Shown: piece by piece, positions 1 to 11,980 of the stretch | Layout: each line of letters opens with the position of its first letter | Position numbering within the stretch: the stretch's first letter is position 1 | Assembly: GCA_037367355.1 (NCBI GenBank) | Contig: CM074701.1 | Coordinates: 3,021,784 to 3,085,783 of the forward strand | Reading direction: 5' to 3' | Origin: Neoscytalidium dimidiatum | Lineage: Eukaryota > Ascomycota > Dothideomycetes > Botryosphaeriales > Botryosphaeriaceae | DNA length: 64,000 bases | Translations under genes and position numbers: made by a program | The notes under the pieces: generated by a model | The model's input: only the letters and a program-made list of their open reading frames with translations | The model's database searches: none | Told to the model about the DNA's origin: nothing

Positions 1-229
1 CCATCAGCCTAAACGGGATTGTACGAAAACTTGAAGCCTCGCGGCATGCAATTTCACGGTTAGTCAAAGGTTTCTTCGGTACACGGGATACGGATCTCAT
101 CCTGCGGTATTCATAGTACAATTTTTTTTTTTTTTCAATCAATACACAACCGCAGCGTGGATTACAGCTCGTCTTCTATTACAGCTAAGAATAATCAGCC
201 GATCTCGCACATCGCAATCAGACGGCGCT
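1..229. other. Gene-free left edge, 3' flank of carboxypeptidase gene
   Basis: No coding region can be supported here. The stretch lies just downstream of the stop codon of the minus-strand S10 peptidase gene, so it should hold that gene's 3' UTR and polyadenylation region. A T-run on the plus strand (about 121-136) reads as an A-run on the gene's strand. No poly(A) signal was singled out. Confidence 0.5.
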
Positions 230-2223
230 TCACGCGCTCCACTCCATACCCGCGACATCCCTCCTCAGCACGGCCGAGGAATTGCCCCCGATGACGATAC
301 CATCGTTGTACCCACCGGTCTGGGTGGTGAAATCGCTGACCTCGCCGAGACTCTTGATGCGGCCGAGGAGCAGCTCGATGCTGCGGTAGCCGGCGCCCGG
401 GGTGTAGCCGGGGAGCTCGTGGCCGGCGAGCTGGGTCTGGTAGAAGGTCAGCCCGCGCTCGGAGCCCCACGAGCCCAGCAGGCCGGCGCCCGAGAGCGAT
501 CCGGGCACCGGCTCGCTGTGGTAGGGCGAGAAGAACGGCTTGCCCGGGTACTCCTGCAGGCCCTGGGCGCCGTTCCAGGTCAGGTTCTGGATGGCGAGGA
601 GGGTCCCGTTGGTGGAGAGGATGTAGTCGAGGTTGCCGGAGCCGATGATTACGTTGTTGGTGCGCTCGATGACGTTCTGCAGCGTCCCGTCGAGGGCCGG
701 GCCGGGCGACTGGTCGCCATTGCCGACGAAGACGTTCTTGTTGGTGCACTGCGCCCAATCGGTGCCGACGGGCGCGTTGATGGCGGCCTGCACGTCCGTG
801 CGGTTGAAGTAGACCTGCAGCCCCGGCGGCGAGTAGTCGCCCGAGTTGATGATGCCGAGAACCGAGTACGGGTGCGGGCAGGTCTCGGTGATGTGGTAGA
901 TGTTGAAGCACGGGTTCACCTCCAGCGCCGCGAGGTAGACGTCATCCCAGAGGTCGCAGGACGCGGCCGCCTCGTCGATGTACGGGTCGGGCAGGAGGGG
1001 GAAGGCTTCTTGCGGCGGGGGGAAGGTCAGGTACGTGTCTAGGTAGGAGGTGTAGTTGCAGGCCTCGGCACGGTCCTTGATGTCCTTGACGAAGGTGTCG
1101 TTGAGGTAGAAGAGGTTGGCCCAGAAGTCGACGTACTGGGGAACGATGACTGGACAATAAATTAGAATGTCGATTTGTGACTGAATTAAATTTACGGCTG
1201 CTTACCTTCTTGCTGCAGAACTTCGTCACCGATAATGGGGTCGTTGATGGCAATGCCGGCCAGGTTGTAGTAATCCGTGTCGTTCCTGTTCAGAAACTCG
1301 TTTGCAACGTACGGCACATAAAAGCCAGCGTAACTCTCGCCGGTGATGTAAACCTTGCTGCCATGGGCATCGAAGGTGTCAACGAAGGATTTGTAAAAGC
1401 CGGCGAATTCCTTGGCCAATTCGAGCTCGTTGGAAATGTCAGGCTCTCCCTGAGAGAAGCCAACACCAACGGGTTGCCTGCGCGGAGAAATCAGAAACGA
1501 AAGCTGCATAAACGGGTGGAAAACAAGCTTACTCGACCCAAAGCATGTTGGTAAGGTTGACCCAAGTGTAGGGATTCTGCACGGGAGCGTAGGTACCGGC
1601 CTCCCACGTAAACGGACCGTTCTCCGTCAACAGGCCGCTCAGAGAGCTGCATCCGGGGCCGCCGTTGAACCTGCAAGGCGTCAGGAAAATGGCACGCACA
1701 ACAAATCAGCCGCAGTTCGTACCAAATGGTGATTTCGTCCGTAGCATTAGGGTTCGTGGAGGGGAAGAACCTGTTCCAGTCAGTAAGCTTAACGGTGTGC
1801 TTAATTTAATCGGGCCGCAACGCACCAGAAATACAGCTTCCGCGTCTCGTTGGCGTTGTCGGAGATGGGCAGCAGGCCAGCGTAGGACTCGCCAATGTCG
1901 AAAGGAACATCAGGAATCTTGGTACCGTCGACGGCGAACTCTGCGGGAAGGTTGCGGTGTGAGCTGTCAGCCAATCCAATTGATGGGGGGGGCAGCGGCT
2001 GATCCGTACTCTGTGTCGCATTGGTCGCAAAGGGCGAGGCGCGCTTGTGCAACACGGGCTGCTCCACGGCGGCGGCGGCTTCGACAGCACGCGCAGCCAG
2101 CTTGTCGTTGAAGGACTGCTTGACCTGGTCGGCGCGCTGGAAGGCGTGCAGGGCGCCGCGACCCTGCTTCGCGTGGGCGAAGGGGAGCAGGACGGCGCTA
2201 AGCAATGCGAACGAAGGCTTCAT
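230..2223 (-). CDS. Secreted serine carboxypeptidase (peptidase family S10)
   Basis: The model has five exons: 2223-1826, 1770-1723, 1670-1533, 1477-1206 and 1149-230, giving 591 aa. All introns are GT-AG, and exon 2 is only 48 nt. The start at 2223 opens with a signal peptide ([18 protein letters not shown]), and a KR dibasic site follows near residue 70. S10 hallmarks are continuous across the joins: the [10 protein letters not shown] oxyanion-hole region, the catalytic Ser at about 243 in GESYAG, Asp at about 460 in GNLDYIL and His at about 529 in [10 protein letters not shown]. Several N-x-S/T sites fit a secreted glycoprotein. The family removes C-terminal residues in acidic vacuolar or extracellular settings. 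The exact substrate cannot be read from sequence. A TATAAA-like element lies about 70 bp upstream. No break was seen. Confidence 0.93.
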
Positions 2224-2290
2224 CGTGACAAGCAACACCAAGACTGCCGAGTGCGGAGGACCAAGCCTCTAGGAGCGCCGGAGAGGCGTC

Positions 2291-2296
2291 TTTATA
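2291..2296 (-). promoter_or_regulatory. TATA-like element of the S10 peptidase gene
   Basis: On the minus strand the hexamer reads TATAAA, about 70 bp upstream of the ATG at 2223. This is a plausible core-promoter position. The call rests on motif and distance only. Confidence 0.4.
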
Positions 2297-3862
2297 TGGC
2301 TGGCCATCTCCGCCGGTGGGCTTGCCCATCGAGTACCTTGCAGGCAGCAGGATTGGTCGCGCGATTTGCAAGACGGAGATAACAGCACGACAGACAGCAG
2401 TTACGAGGGCGCACTAGCGGAATCAGGCAGGAGCTGGCACAGTGGCGGAGGTGACGGTTTGGCTGGGTCCACAGCGGTTGGCGGATCAACGGGGCTAGGT
2501 GAGTGGAAGGCGTCATTGCGCCTCGCGCGGGGCCTGTTGGGGGGCTCGAAAAACGAACGATGGACGCGGCATAAACAAGCACCGCTGAGTCAGCTGTTAT
2601 TTGGCTTCGAGTTTGAAACGCGCCGTAGGCAGAAGTTGGCAATGGATATGACGGATATGACGGATCTGCGCGGCCGGCTTGAGACCATTCGCTGACCGGT
2701 AACACGCCAACTTGGATGGGAAACATTGAAACAGCATAAACAGGATTGATTAATTAATTAGGTTGAAATGCGCCGTGTCGGCCGTTATCCTGTCCGGAAG
2801 GATCGAGAGCCCGCGCGGAGCAGCCTATTTGAGTGACGCAACCGCACGGCCTGTCAATGTCATGTCTCGCGTGTGCCCGCACCTGGAGGCAGGGTCCCGC
2901 TCACGCTCACAGGAGCAACTACGCCGCAGTTAAAACCTGGTGGTCTACAGGAACAACTCCAATGAAGGGTCTTCTTCTCAATCTACTCTCACACTGACGC
3001 AATGACAGAGCTCAGGCGTCAGCACCCCTCACCGGCGCGGTGGTACGCCGCGTTCTACCATTGATGGGGAATCGTCAGTTGCAATGACGCGCATCGTCAC
3101 GGCTTAGCACAGAGTCAAGAGTGACTGTATGGTCAATTGCACAGCGAGGAATGCGAGCACTTTCCAATCCTGGCTGGTGATGCGAGCTTCGGTTGGAAGC
3201 ACGTGGCGTCATGTGGCTGTGTGGCAATCCAGGCTGGGAGGGTGGGAGGGAGGGAACACGGGAGGCGGCACTCACTGCAGCGGATAACAAACAGGCGACT
3301 TGGTAAGGCGAGTTATGAACCGTCGAGGCCCGCTGGGCAGGTCTCAGGAGATCCTAGAACGAGCTCTCATAAGCTTTCTGGCAGTCTGCCGATTGGCCGC
3401 CGGTATCGGCCCCCCCCCCCCAAGGCTCCAAGCACGTCAGAGGATGATCGTGGCATGAGGCAACTCACATTGGCGGGAATAGTGACGACGCAAGGATGAT
3501 GGGGTTTATAAGTGTTTTCTTGATTTGTTTGTGGGTTTTTCTCTTTTTTTTTTTTTCCTGGTCTTGCTCTGTGTAGGTGGGGTGAAGAGGTGCAAATGGT
3601 GTAGGGGTATCGAGGAAACAGTTGAAGGACCCTTGCTGCGAAAAAGGAGGAAAAGCACCAACGCCGTAACCCATGCGCCTCGCCTGCGCGTCTATGCTTC
3701 TATGCTCTGAAGGACCGGAATGACGAAAGAAGTTGATGCAAATACAAGGCCTTGGTTCGGTGGTTCGGGAGGATGCGCATGGCTTGCCGGATCGAAGCTT
3801 GATTGCGGTGGTTCCAGGGAGCGCGGTGTCGGACCGTGTCGCGTGCGGAAGTTGACGGGGGA
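2297..3862. other. Intergenic, no supported gene
   Basis: About 1.6 kb between the S10 peptidase promoter and the 3' end of the small membrane protein gene. Open frames here are short, arginine/serine-rich and match no family I recognise. A C-run occurs near 3411-3420 and a T-run near 3543-3556. It probably holds the S10 promoter and the neighbour's 3' UTR. Confidence 0.5.
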
Positions 3863-4217
3863 TCAGTTGGTCGAGGCCTCGCTCCGCTGCCACGGGAGGC
3901 CGAAGGAGAGCTGCGAGGTCTTGTGTGAGAGATTGATTGTCAACACGGAAACAGTCATGTGCCAGGCAACGGTGCATCAATACCCTCTGGGCAGCGCGCT
4001 CGGCGGCAACCTTCTTCTCGAGGTCCTCCAAGCGCTTCAGCTTCAGCTCATGGTAGATGTGGAGCTGCTGCTTGTGCTCCTCCTTCAGCTTCTTGAACTC
4101 GCGATCGAGCTCCTCGTGCCACGGGTACAGCACGCCGGTCTGGAAGCCGAGCGCAGTCACGGCGACGGTGAAGTTCATGTAGGGAAGCCAGCGGCGGGCA
4201 ATCGGACCGAGAACCAT
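3863..4217 (-). CDS. Small membrane-anchored coiled-coil protein, unknown function
   Basis: The model has two exons, 4217-3984 and 3919-3863, joined in phase 0 across a 64-nt GT-AG intron, giving about 96 aa. The ATG at 4217 is the first methionine of the conserved-looking part. Residues about 8-33 form one hydrophobic segment (around NFTVAVTALGFQTGVLYPWH). Residues about 35-78 are a charged, heptad-like helix rich in K, E, L and A. This layout resembles small inner-membrane mitochondrial proteins, but I cannot assign a family. An alternative acceptor 9 nt downstream would shorten the tail by three residues. Without splicing the frame stays open for about 170 more residues of low-complexity sequence, which I consider read-through. 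Confidence 0.6.
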
Positions 4218-6113
4218 GTTGAAGTTGAATCGAGAGGCGAAATCGGAGGCCTTTTGCAGCAAGGAAACGCAAACAGGTGGACGAAGAAGAGAACGAGTGA
4301 CAAGCAAAACAAAATTTTTGAAAGAGGGGCAAGGGCAGGGCTGGGTATAAATATTGCGGGCTGCGGGCGGGTGGCAGTGTGGCAGGGGATGGGAGAGAAT
4401 AACTCCCATGGGATGCTTCTGGTCACTGCTTGTACCGAAGCTTTCCGAATAGCGTAACTCGGACCCACTTTGTGGGCTGATTTTAGAGGCCTTTTATCTT
4501 GCAAAGGCCAGCACAAGATGAGGAATTCCTGCGGCACCACCTCTGATTCGCCCACCCGCCCGTAAATGGGCGCGGCCTGGGCGAGAACCGTCCCTCAGCC
4601 ACGTGGTGCGGCAAAAAATAGACGCTGTGAACGCGCGCTGCCCGTGTTCGGCGTGTCTGGCGCGCCGGGTATGTGGCCAGCGCCGTGCCCTTTGGCCGAG
4701 GCAGAGCGTGTCAAGCGCACTCTACTCCACCGTGACAGCGGCCAGCTGCAAGACGCGCCTGTGCTCCCGTAAGTCTGACAGCAGGCGGATGGACATGTGG
4801 AAGGGGCCGCCGTCACGGAATCTGCCTTTGCGCGGGTTCGCACCGGTTTCGCGCCCATACCGCCGCCATTGTGTCTTGGCCCGGGGTAGTCTGCTCACCA
4901 CGGCACTCACCTCCGCGACCTTCTGCCCAAAGGATCAGCTGCCTGTGCCATACGCCGGGCTTCTGGCAGGCCATCTCCACAAATCTCGGCCTTGGACCCG
5001 GGCGGTAGGACCTAAAGTGGTGGTGACGGAGGGAGAAATGACCTCGGTTTCAGCGGCGGTTGACTCACGCCCGAAAGAGATTCATCCGCAACGGCAACCC
5101 GTAACCACTTGCTTCCTATATAACTCTGGGCACCCGCAATCCTTTACCCGGCCGCCGGACGCGCCCACGCTCGCTCTGTGACTTTGGAATCCGCGCCTCC
5201 CGCCCAACCCGCAAAATCCCGCACGCCCGAGTTCTGCGATCTTTGGACGGTGAAACGGCAATACGATGTTACGACCGCAGTGAGAGAATGGACATTAGGG
5301 AGGCATTTGATTAAAGGAGAGGGTCCTGAAGACTTCTGGGAGATACTGGCGCTAGCTGCGCGCTACGTGGGCCGTCTCTCGAATTCCTGCGACTACCCTA
5401 TCCTCCACGACGAAGCTTCGACGTTGAAGAGTGGGTTTACAACGGGACGGGACGAGCACAACCGCCTCCGCATTACGTCACTCGGCTACCGCGACCGAAC
5501 CGCCTGTAGCCAAGCTGTCGCGTGCCTGCCCACTACCAACTTCCTCTCGCCAGGTATCGCAGAACGCTTCCCTTCGACCCGTATGACGAGCCCCGGTGAC
5601 GAGGGCAGTTCTTTTGCTCGCTACGACTTCTGAGTGCTAGAAGTAGTCGTCCGGATGACCGCTTCGTGTTCGAAGCACAAAGGGGGGGAAAAAAGATAAA
5701 CTGATTTCTTCCGTCACCTGCTGTTCTCCGTCTCACACGGTTGCCATTCTGAACTTTTCGCCTCCAGGGATATCGCTGGATAATGAAGATCTCGATGTCC
5801 GTTCCGCCATGGATTTTGAAACTGTGAGGAAATATTGGTTCGGGAAGATTCAAGCAAACTGCGACTGGCGCAATACTGCATTTGCAGTCCATTGGTATTG
5901 AGTAGATTCTAAATTGATGAACTGATCTTACAAGCATGTTCAGGCCTATAGGGATACACCTCAAACGCGGGCTAGAATGGCCCTTACTTTCCTAACAACG
6001 GAAGCAGAATACCTTCGTTCAATCATTCCATTTTCAGTGTGCACGTCGTACGCCCCACATATACTCTACGCACGCACAGTCTAGTTGTACAATTTTCGTC
6101 CTCTCGCACTCGC
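4218..6113. other. Intergenic, no supported gene
   Basis: About 1.9 kb between the small membrane protein start and the SDR stop codon. Open frames of 150-190 codons on the plus strand (about 4603-5633) are biased toward R, S and P and lack recognisable domains. I read them as chance frames in GC-rich DNA. A plus-strand TATA-like run (CTATATAACT) near 5117 has no convincing gene downstream. Confidence 0.5.
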
Positions 6114-7016
6114 TCAGAACGAGGTCCAGCCGTTATCCGCCGCGATCACCGCACCGTTGATCCCCTCCGCATTATCGCTGGCCAGGTGCACGACGGTCTT
6201 GGCCAGCTTCTCGATGTCGATGCTGCCGGGCAGGATGTTCAGCAGGGTGGCGGCGACCTGCTGTCCCTCCTCGTTGAAGTCGGTGGGGATGGAGCTGATG
6301 AGGTTGGTCTCCATGTTGCCGGGCAGGATGGCGTTGCAGCGGATGCCCTTCTTGGCGTAGGCGGCAGCGGTGTTCTTGGTCAGGCCGATGAGGCCGTGCT
6401 TGGAGGCCGTGTATGCGGCGCCTTTGGTCAGGAGCATGTGAGCCTGGGCTTCCGGGTCGTGCGAGGTGAGGTCGACGCCCGCGACGCCCGTCGCGGCCGC
6501 GAGCACGGGACCGATGGACGACATACCTGCTGCGGCGCCGCGCACGGCCGCCGCCGCCGCGACGTTGATGATGTTGCAGCCCTTGGCCTCTTTGTGGCCG
6601 CGCGACAGGAAGTGCTTGATCGCGTGCTTGGACATGAGCGCCGGCCCCGTCAGGTTGACCGCCAGCACGCGGTTCCACAGGTCGACGTCGACCGTGTCGA
6701 CCGGGTCGAAGCCGTCCATGATGCCCGCGCAGTTGATCAGCACGTCCAGCCGCCCGAAGCGCCGGATGCAGTGCTCGACCGCCGCCGCCGCGCCCGTCTC
6801 GTTGGACACGTCCGTGACCGCCGTCGACAGCTTGTCCAGCGGCCCGACGTGCCACAGCTTCTCGAAGTCGTTCTCCGTCTCCTTGACCCGCTCCTCGTTC
6901 ACGTCGCAGATGACCACCTTGGCCTTGTTGTCGCTGCACGCCTTGACGATCGCCCGTCCCAGACCGCCGGCTCCGCCGGTGACGAGGACGACCTTGTCTT
7001 CGAGGGCGCGAGGCAT
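6114..7016 (-). CDS. Short-chain dehydrogenase/reductase, classical SDR
   Basis: The model has two exons, 7016-6527 and 6421-6114, giving 265 aa. The intron at 6526-6422 is 105 nt, starts GTATGT and contains no stop. Read without splicing it adds 35 residues, in front of the catalytic Tyr. Removing it restores the usual SDR spacing. Cofactor motif TGGAGGLG is at residues 13-20, NCAG at 95-98, and the catalytic YTASK gives Tyr167 and Lys171. The residue 13 before the Tyr, normally the catalytic Ser, is Ala154 inside an alanine run (NVAAAAAV). This is odd and may lower or change activity. The ATG at 7016 has a purine at -3. Substrate is unknown, and the cofactor is NAD(P)H by family. Confidence 0.9.
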   Translation of the reverse strand: MPRALEDKVVLVTGGAGGLGRAIVKACSDNKAKVVICDVNEERVKETENDFEKLWHVGPLDKLSTAVTDVSNETGAAAAVEHCIRRFGRLDVLINCAGIMDGFDPVDTVDVDLWNRVLAVNLTGPALMSKHAIKHFLSRGHKEAKGCNIINVAAAAAVRGAAAGMSSIGPVLAAATGVAGVDLTSHDPEAQAHMLLTKGAAYTASKHGLIGLTKNTAAAYAKKGIRCNAILPGNMETNLISSIPTDFNEEGQQVAATLLNILPGSIDIEKLAKTVVHLASDNAEGINGAVIAADNGWTSF

Positions 7017-8974
7017 CTTGGGCACGGAGCGGTTTGACGCGGTGGGAGGAAGTCGGAGGAAGGTGGAGACCGATAAAGAAAGGGCGAGGCTACGAAGGGA
7101 ATTGGGTGGGAGGAGGTCGAGGAAAAGCGTGGATGTGAAGAAGAGAATGCAGAGAAAAGAGACCAGAGGGCGAAGAGGGAGACCCGAGCTTCCCGGCCTT
7201 TATGGAAGCATAGCTGCTGAAGCTCGAGCTCCCCGAACCCACTCCGCTGCGGCTGAGCCATCAGTCGTGGCAGTGGGCGGATTGACGCCTTGACAGCTGG
7301 AGCTTTCTGCAGCTCCGGGCGGGTCTTTGCGGGGAAAAGGGCCAAAGGCGGTCTGTTGCGCAGTTGATCCGTTCGCCAATGAACGGTTGCGGTCTGTGGG
7401 CGAGAGCGGTCAGTGAGCGTCGTTCGGACCCACCGTGCCCTATGCCGCTCGGTCCGACCGAGTACGCGCATCGTGGCCTCTACTATTTGGGGACACTCGA
7501 CCCGTTCCAGAATCTTGCTCCTTCCGATGAGCCGTGTTGATGGTACGAGCTGGCTCTGTGGCGGTGTTGAGTGTTCTGCTGGCCTCATGAGTGTGGTGTC
7601 GAGAAGCTGAGGCCAACCGTCGTTCAGCCGACCTGGGTATCCCTCTTCCACATAGCGCAAACCCGTCAATGTACTAGCGACAGAGAAACTTTGAATTTCA
7701 GCAGAACGATTTTCGAGATGCATCTTTCCATCTGCAGAAGCCTGAAAAGAGTGGACTGTAAAACTGAATCCGATATGCGCGGAGGAAACGTTGCACGCCC
7801 TCCAATCGGCCAATCACGCTGTGCGTAATGATAGATGCGAACCACTGTTCCTAAGCCGCCAATTAAGCTGCAGCATTGGTAGACTTGATGCGTTGACCCT
7901 AATAAGCATACTGCTTACATCGAATTCGAGTGGTTTACCGTGTGTGATATGTTATATCTTAGCGGGTACCTATAAGACAATACGCATCAGCGCTGAAACC
8001 CACCACCTCGCCACCACATTAGTCGAAGGACAGTATTTTAGCAGAAAAATGACAGTCAGTGAACAAACAACAAAGAGGTTTAGATGTAGTCGCCTTCTCT
8101 CATGGACAACTACTCCTGACAAAAAAAAAAAAAAATCCAACTTGGCAATCGGCCCTCCACTAACAACAAAACTAACCCAGTATCGACTCAATGCCTCATC
8201 TCCAAGCGGCCTCGACCGCTCTTCCGGAGATCCCGAAGGCACCAACCAACCTTGACCAGATTAGATGGAAAGAATCCGGCATCTCCGTTCGGAGAAACAT
8301 GAAAGCAAAGATTAGCCCGACCGTCATCGGACTTTTATCCGCGCCCCCCGCCTAAATGAGACGTATACCTGCATGTTATCCAGTCGATCACGGCTCGCCC
8401 TACATACACGTGGCCGGAAGGGATTCCTAACGTACCGACGGGAAGGATCCTGTCCGGGGCGGTCATGTCCTGCATGAAATGATGAGAAGACCCTTGTGGG
8501 GATTGGCGCTTATCTGGGACGACGAAGGTTAAGTCGACGTCCGGCGTAACTTATTCAGCAAGTTTCAAGTCCAATCGATAGTTAAGCTAGCGGATCGAGG
8601 GCTTTCTTTAGCTAAGGCTAAATAAGTGCTGTCTTACGCAGACCTGTTTCAACGTGAGGACCGGCCCACTTTTCAAAGATACCATGTGGACTCAGCTTCA
8701 CTTCTAGCAGATCCAAGCAACTTCTCTCATCAACAATATCTCACTGCACAGCACACGAACACTGGAACCTACCTTTCGATCAACCTTCGACTCATCGAGA
8801 GGAATTTATCCTCCAAATCACAATCATCACAGCAGCGAACGAAAACAAGTGTGCAAAAAGCCATCTGTGAGTTTATCATGACTCGTCTCATCGTAGTTAA
8901 GGAAACAAGTTCCTCCGCACTCATAAATAAACTAGCACGTCCACCATCATAAACTAGACTACGACACGACCGAT
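7017..8974. other. Intergenic, no supported gene
   Basis: About 2 kb between the SDR start and the MFS permease stop. From about 7017 to 7400 it should carry the SDR promoter and 5' UTR. Further left-to-right it becomes less GC-rich. An A-run sits near 8120-8134. Open frames are short and match nothing known. Confidence 0.5.
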
Positions 8975-10656
8975 CTACCTAGCCTCACCCTCCTCAGCCC
9001 TGGCATCCTCGCCCCTCTGGCCCTCCTCGCGGGGCGCCGACACGTTCAACTCCTTGAACGGCAGCCTGAACAGCAGCGGGCTCAGCAACACCATGATGGT
9101 GGCGGCGCCGAGGAAGCCGGCGGTGACGCCCCAGCCCATACGGTAGTCCGGGCTGTCCTTGTCGGGCCAGATGCGCGAGCCGTAGACGGAGGACAGGTTG
9201 CCGCAGGCGTTGACGAGGGCCAGCACGATGGCGCGCTTCTCGGGCGGCGAGTTGATGGTGTTGGAGATCCAGGCGAGGGCGAGCGGCAGCGCGGTCCAGA
9301 TGCCCGCCGCGACGAAGCACGTCATGACGTAGCGCACGATCTTCTGCGTCACGGCCGCGCACACGACGCTACACACGCAGCCCAGGCACAGGAAGGTTGC
9401 GACGAACGGCCGCCGCCCGCCGTTGCCGCCGCGCGAGCGCTGATACCGGTCCGCGACGATGGCCGTGCAGTTGGCGACCAAGGCCGCGACGCAGTAGATC
9501 GGGACCGTCATGTACTGCGCGGTGACGTTGCTGTAGCCGAGCGTCTTGGTGAGGGTTGGGATGAAGTATGAGATGGTGCCCGAGCCGACGTTGAGCATGA
9601 GGAGCACGAGGAAGAACCATGTACGGTAGTCGATGACGGCGGCGGTGAAGGCTTGGCCGTGAGTGAGCCTGTTGGCGTTGCTGGCCTCGGCCTCGCGCGA
9701 GCGGGTGTCGGCGATGAGGCGGACGGTGGCGAGCTGCTTCTCCTCGAGGGAGAGGCTTGGGGAGGTTGCTGGGTAATCGAGGAGGATGAAGATGGCGATG
9801 AATGCAACGCCGACGGTGCAGACGCCCTCGACAATGAACAGCCAGCGCCAGCCGCGGATACCGTGGGCGTTGTGCAGACCATCGGTGATAGCGCCAGAGA
9901 TGAGGCCGCCAAAGGCACCAGACAGGGTGGCAGCGGTGTAGAAGATGGTGAAGCGTTTGCCTGTTGGGGTTAGTCGAGAAGTCTTGAAAAGGTAACAACA
10001 GGTTGTTGTGGAGGTAACGCACCGAGCTCGCCACTGGTGTACCAGCAACTCAGCAGGTAGAGCACACCAGGGAAGAAGCCGGATTCAATGCATCCGACAA
10101 CGAAGCGGAAGCCGAGCATGGCACCATAGGTTTGGGCAGAGGCCATAGCAGCACTCAAGGCACCCCAGACAATCATGATGCCAGGCAAGAAGAGTGACGG
10201 GCGCGAGCGGCTGAGAATCATGTTTGACGGGACCTCGCAGAGGAGATAACCGAAGAAGAAGATGGAGAGGACCCAAGCGTACTTCTGATCGTCGAGGTCG
10301 AGGTCATCTTCCATGCCGGCAATTTTGGCGTTTCCCTAATGGTCGCGTCAGTCGAAGGTGTTGTGTTGCGGAAAAAAAGTTGACATGTTCAGACTCACGA
10401 TGTTCGTCCGATCGACATAGTTGAGAATGTACATGATCCAGAGAATGGGCATCAGTCGCAAGTCAATCTTGCGAACAAGCTTCTTCTCCTCGGGCGAGCC
10501 CGGGACGTAGTTCCTGAGGGCCTCTTCAAGCTCCTCATCGATGGCGTTGGGCTTGACGGGATCCTCGATTTCTGCGCTCATCTCGAGCTGCTCTGCCTGT
10601 GGTTTGTTGGCCTTGTCCATGCTCGCGCGCACGGAGGCGGTCTCGGAATGCCCCAT
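8975..10656 (-). CDS. MFS transporter, anion:cation symporter (Dal5/Tna1-like) family
   Basis: The model has three exons, 10656-10399, 10335-10023 and 9960-8975, giving 518 aa. The introns are 63 and 62 nt with donors GTGAGT and GTGCGT. The first helix region reads LRLMPILWIMYILNYVDRTN, followed by GNAKIAGM, a signature of fungal ACS-family permeases for nicotinate, allantoate and similar carboxylates. The helix 4-5 region contains GFRFVVGCIESGFFPGVLYL. About twelve hydrophobic segments can be seen, with acidic cytosolic N and C tails. It acts at the plasma membrane as a proton-coupled uptake carrier. The exact substrate cannot be read. Start choice: ATG at 10656 precedes a typical soluble N-terminal tail, with no upstream in-frame ATG of better context. 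Confidence 0.93.
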
Positions 10657-11928
10657 GTTGAAGAATTGCGAAGTGATGGCGGGGAGGGGAGCCAGGAGCA
10701 AGGGTGAGGGAGAAGGCGCGAGAGAAGGAAGGAATAAGGTCGAAACGAGGGCGCAGGGCAAGATTTTATCGTGCAACTCAGCGTTGCAGCAATATAAGTC
10801 TGGTCTCCACACTCGAGGCACATGCCATGGCCAGAGTAGCCTCGAGTCTGCAACGCCGCTCCCGCACCGACATTGAGCTTACCTGCGTTAAGATAGGACT
10901 CCGGTCGCGCTACAGAGCCCCACGGGGAGCAGAGGGCGGCGATTGGAGAAGTGGGCGGGCGGTCTGCTCACTAATGGGCGAAGTCAGCTCCCGCAGGTGG
11001 GAGCCGTGGTGGATCCTGGGAGCAAACCGGTGGGAGGGTATCACCCCACGGGCTCGAAGTGTGGGTTACTTCGTCCGCGTATGCGGTCACGGTGGGGACA
11101 TGCGCGATGCTTGGCGGCTGGAAGATTGCAAAAGCCGGGCAGGTCAGGGCGGGTTGGATGCCGATTGCGGCAAACTTGCAGCCTGTGCTTCGAGGTCGAG
11201 CGGCGTTCGGTGAACGGGCGAGCCAATACGAGAGCAGAACGGGCGGCACGGCGACGGCGATGGCGAGCGCGGCCGAAGTTCGCGCAGCAGGCGGGCGGTG
11301 TGTGTATGTGCGGGTGTGTGCCAGTGGACTGGGGAATGTCGGCAGCGGAGCGGACCAAGGCGAGCAGCCCGTCCTGCAGCCCCCCTTCTCCCCTCGCCGG
11401 GTGTCGGCCCGTCGGCCTCGGATATCGCTCCCATCAGCCTCAACAACTCCGCCTCTGCACTCTCATCCGCAAGCCGTTGAGAGCTGACGGCACGGAGATG
11501 CTGGCGTCGAGTGCGAGGGCCTGACGGCATTGGCGAGGGCGATGGCAGGATGCCACAATGCTGAAGGCTCGGCGTCCCCCGCGCTCCAAAATTGTTCCCC
11601 GTGGGCAGCAGGTCCACAGCAGTTTCGCGACGGCAGTGGGGCTCTCGCTCGGAGTCGCCAAACACGGTTACCCGCGCCTGGAGATTAGGTAGCGAGCTGA
11701 GCTGTGGGGAACCAGACGCGGACGTGACGCAGAGGATGGAGGCGCGACGGCTGTTCAAAAAGACGCTGCGCCCGGCATCGTGAAGCTGCAGCAGTTGGTG
11801 TTGTTGCATGCACCTGTGCTGCTGTCCGCGATTTGCGAAGCTTGATGAAGCTTGTCCCGCCTTTGCGCTGAGCTCGCAGCGCCGCGCCGCGCCGCTCCAG
11901 GCCTTCGGAGCTGCCCACGTGTTCGCCC

Positions 11929-11980
11929 TCGCCCCTCGCCCTCGCCTTCGCCTGCGCCTGCGCCTGAGCTTGAGCTTGAG
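11929..11980. repeat. Degenerate 6-bp tandem repeat (CGCCTG/GAGCTT type)
   Basis: Consecutive imperfect units of CGCCTT, CGCCTG and then GAGCTT are readable on the plus strand. Low-complexity tract in gene-free DNA, not in any supported exon. Confidence 0.5.

Noticed and set aside
3465..3862. Continuation of the small membrane protein frame to about 250 codons
   Set aside because: After the coiled coil the sequence turns low-complexity, ending in Lys-rich text from a simple-repeat T-run. A 64-nt intron gives a compact and more natural end.
6039..7037. Plus-strand frame of 332 codons over the SDR
   Set aside because: It is the antisense shadow of the SDR gene, with Val/Asp/Arg-rich composition produced by the opposite strand's codons.
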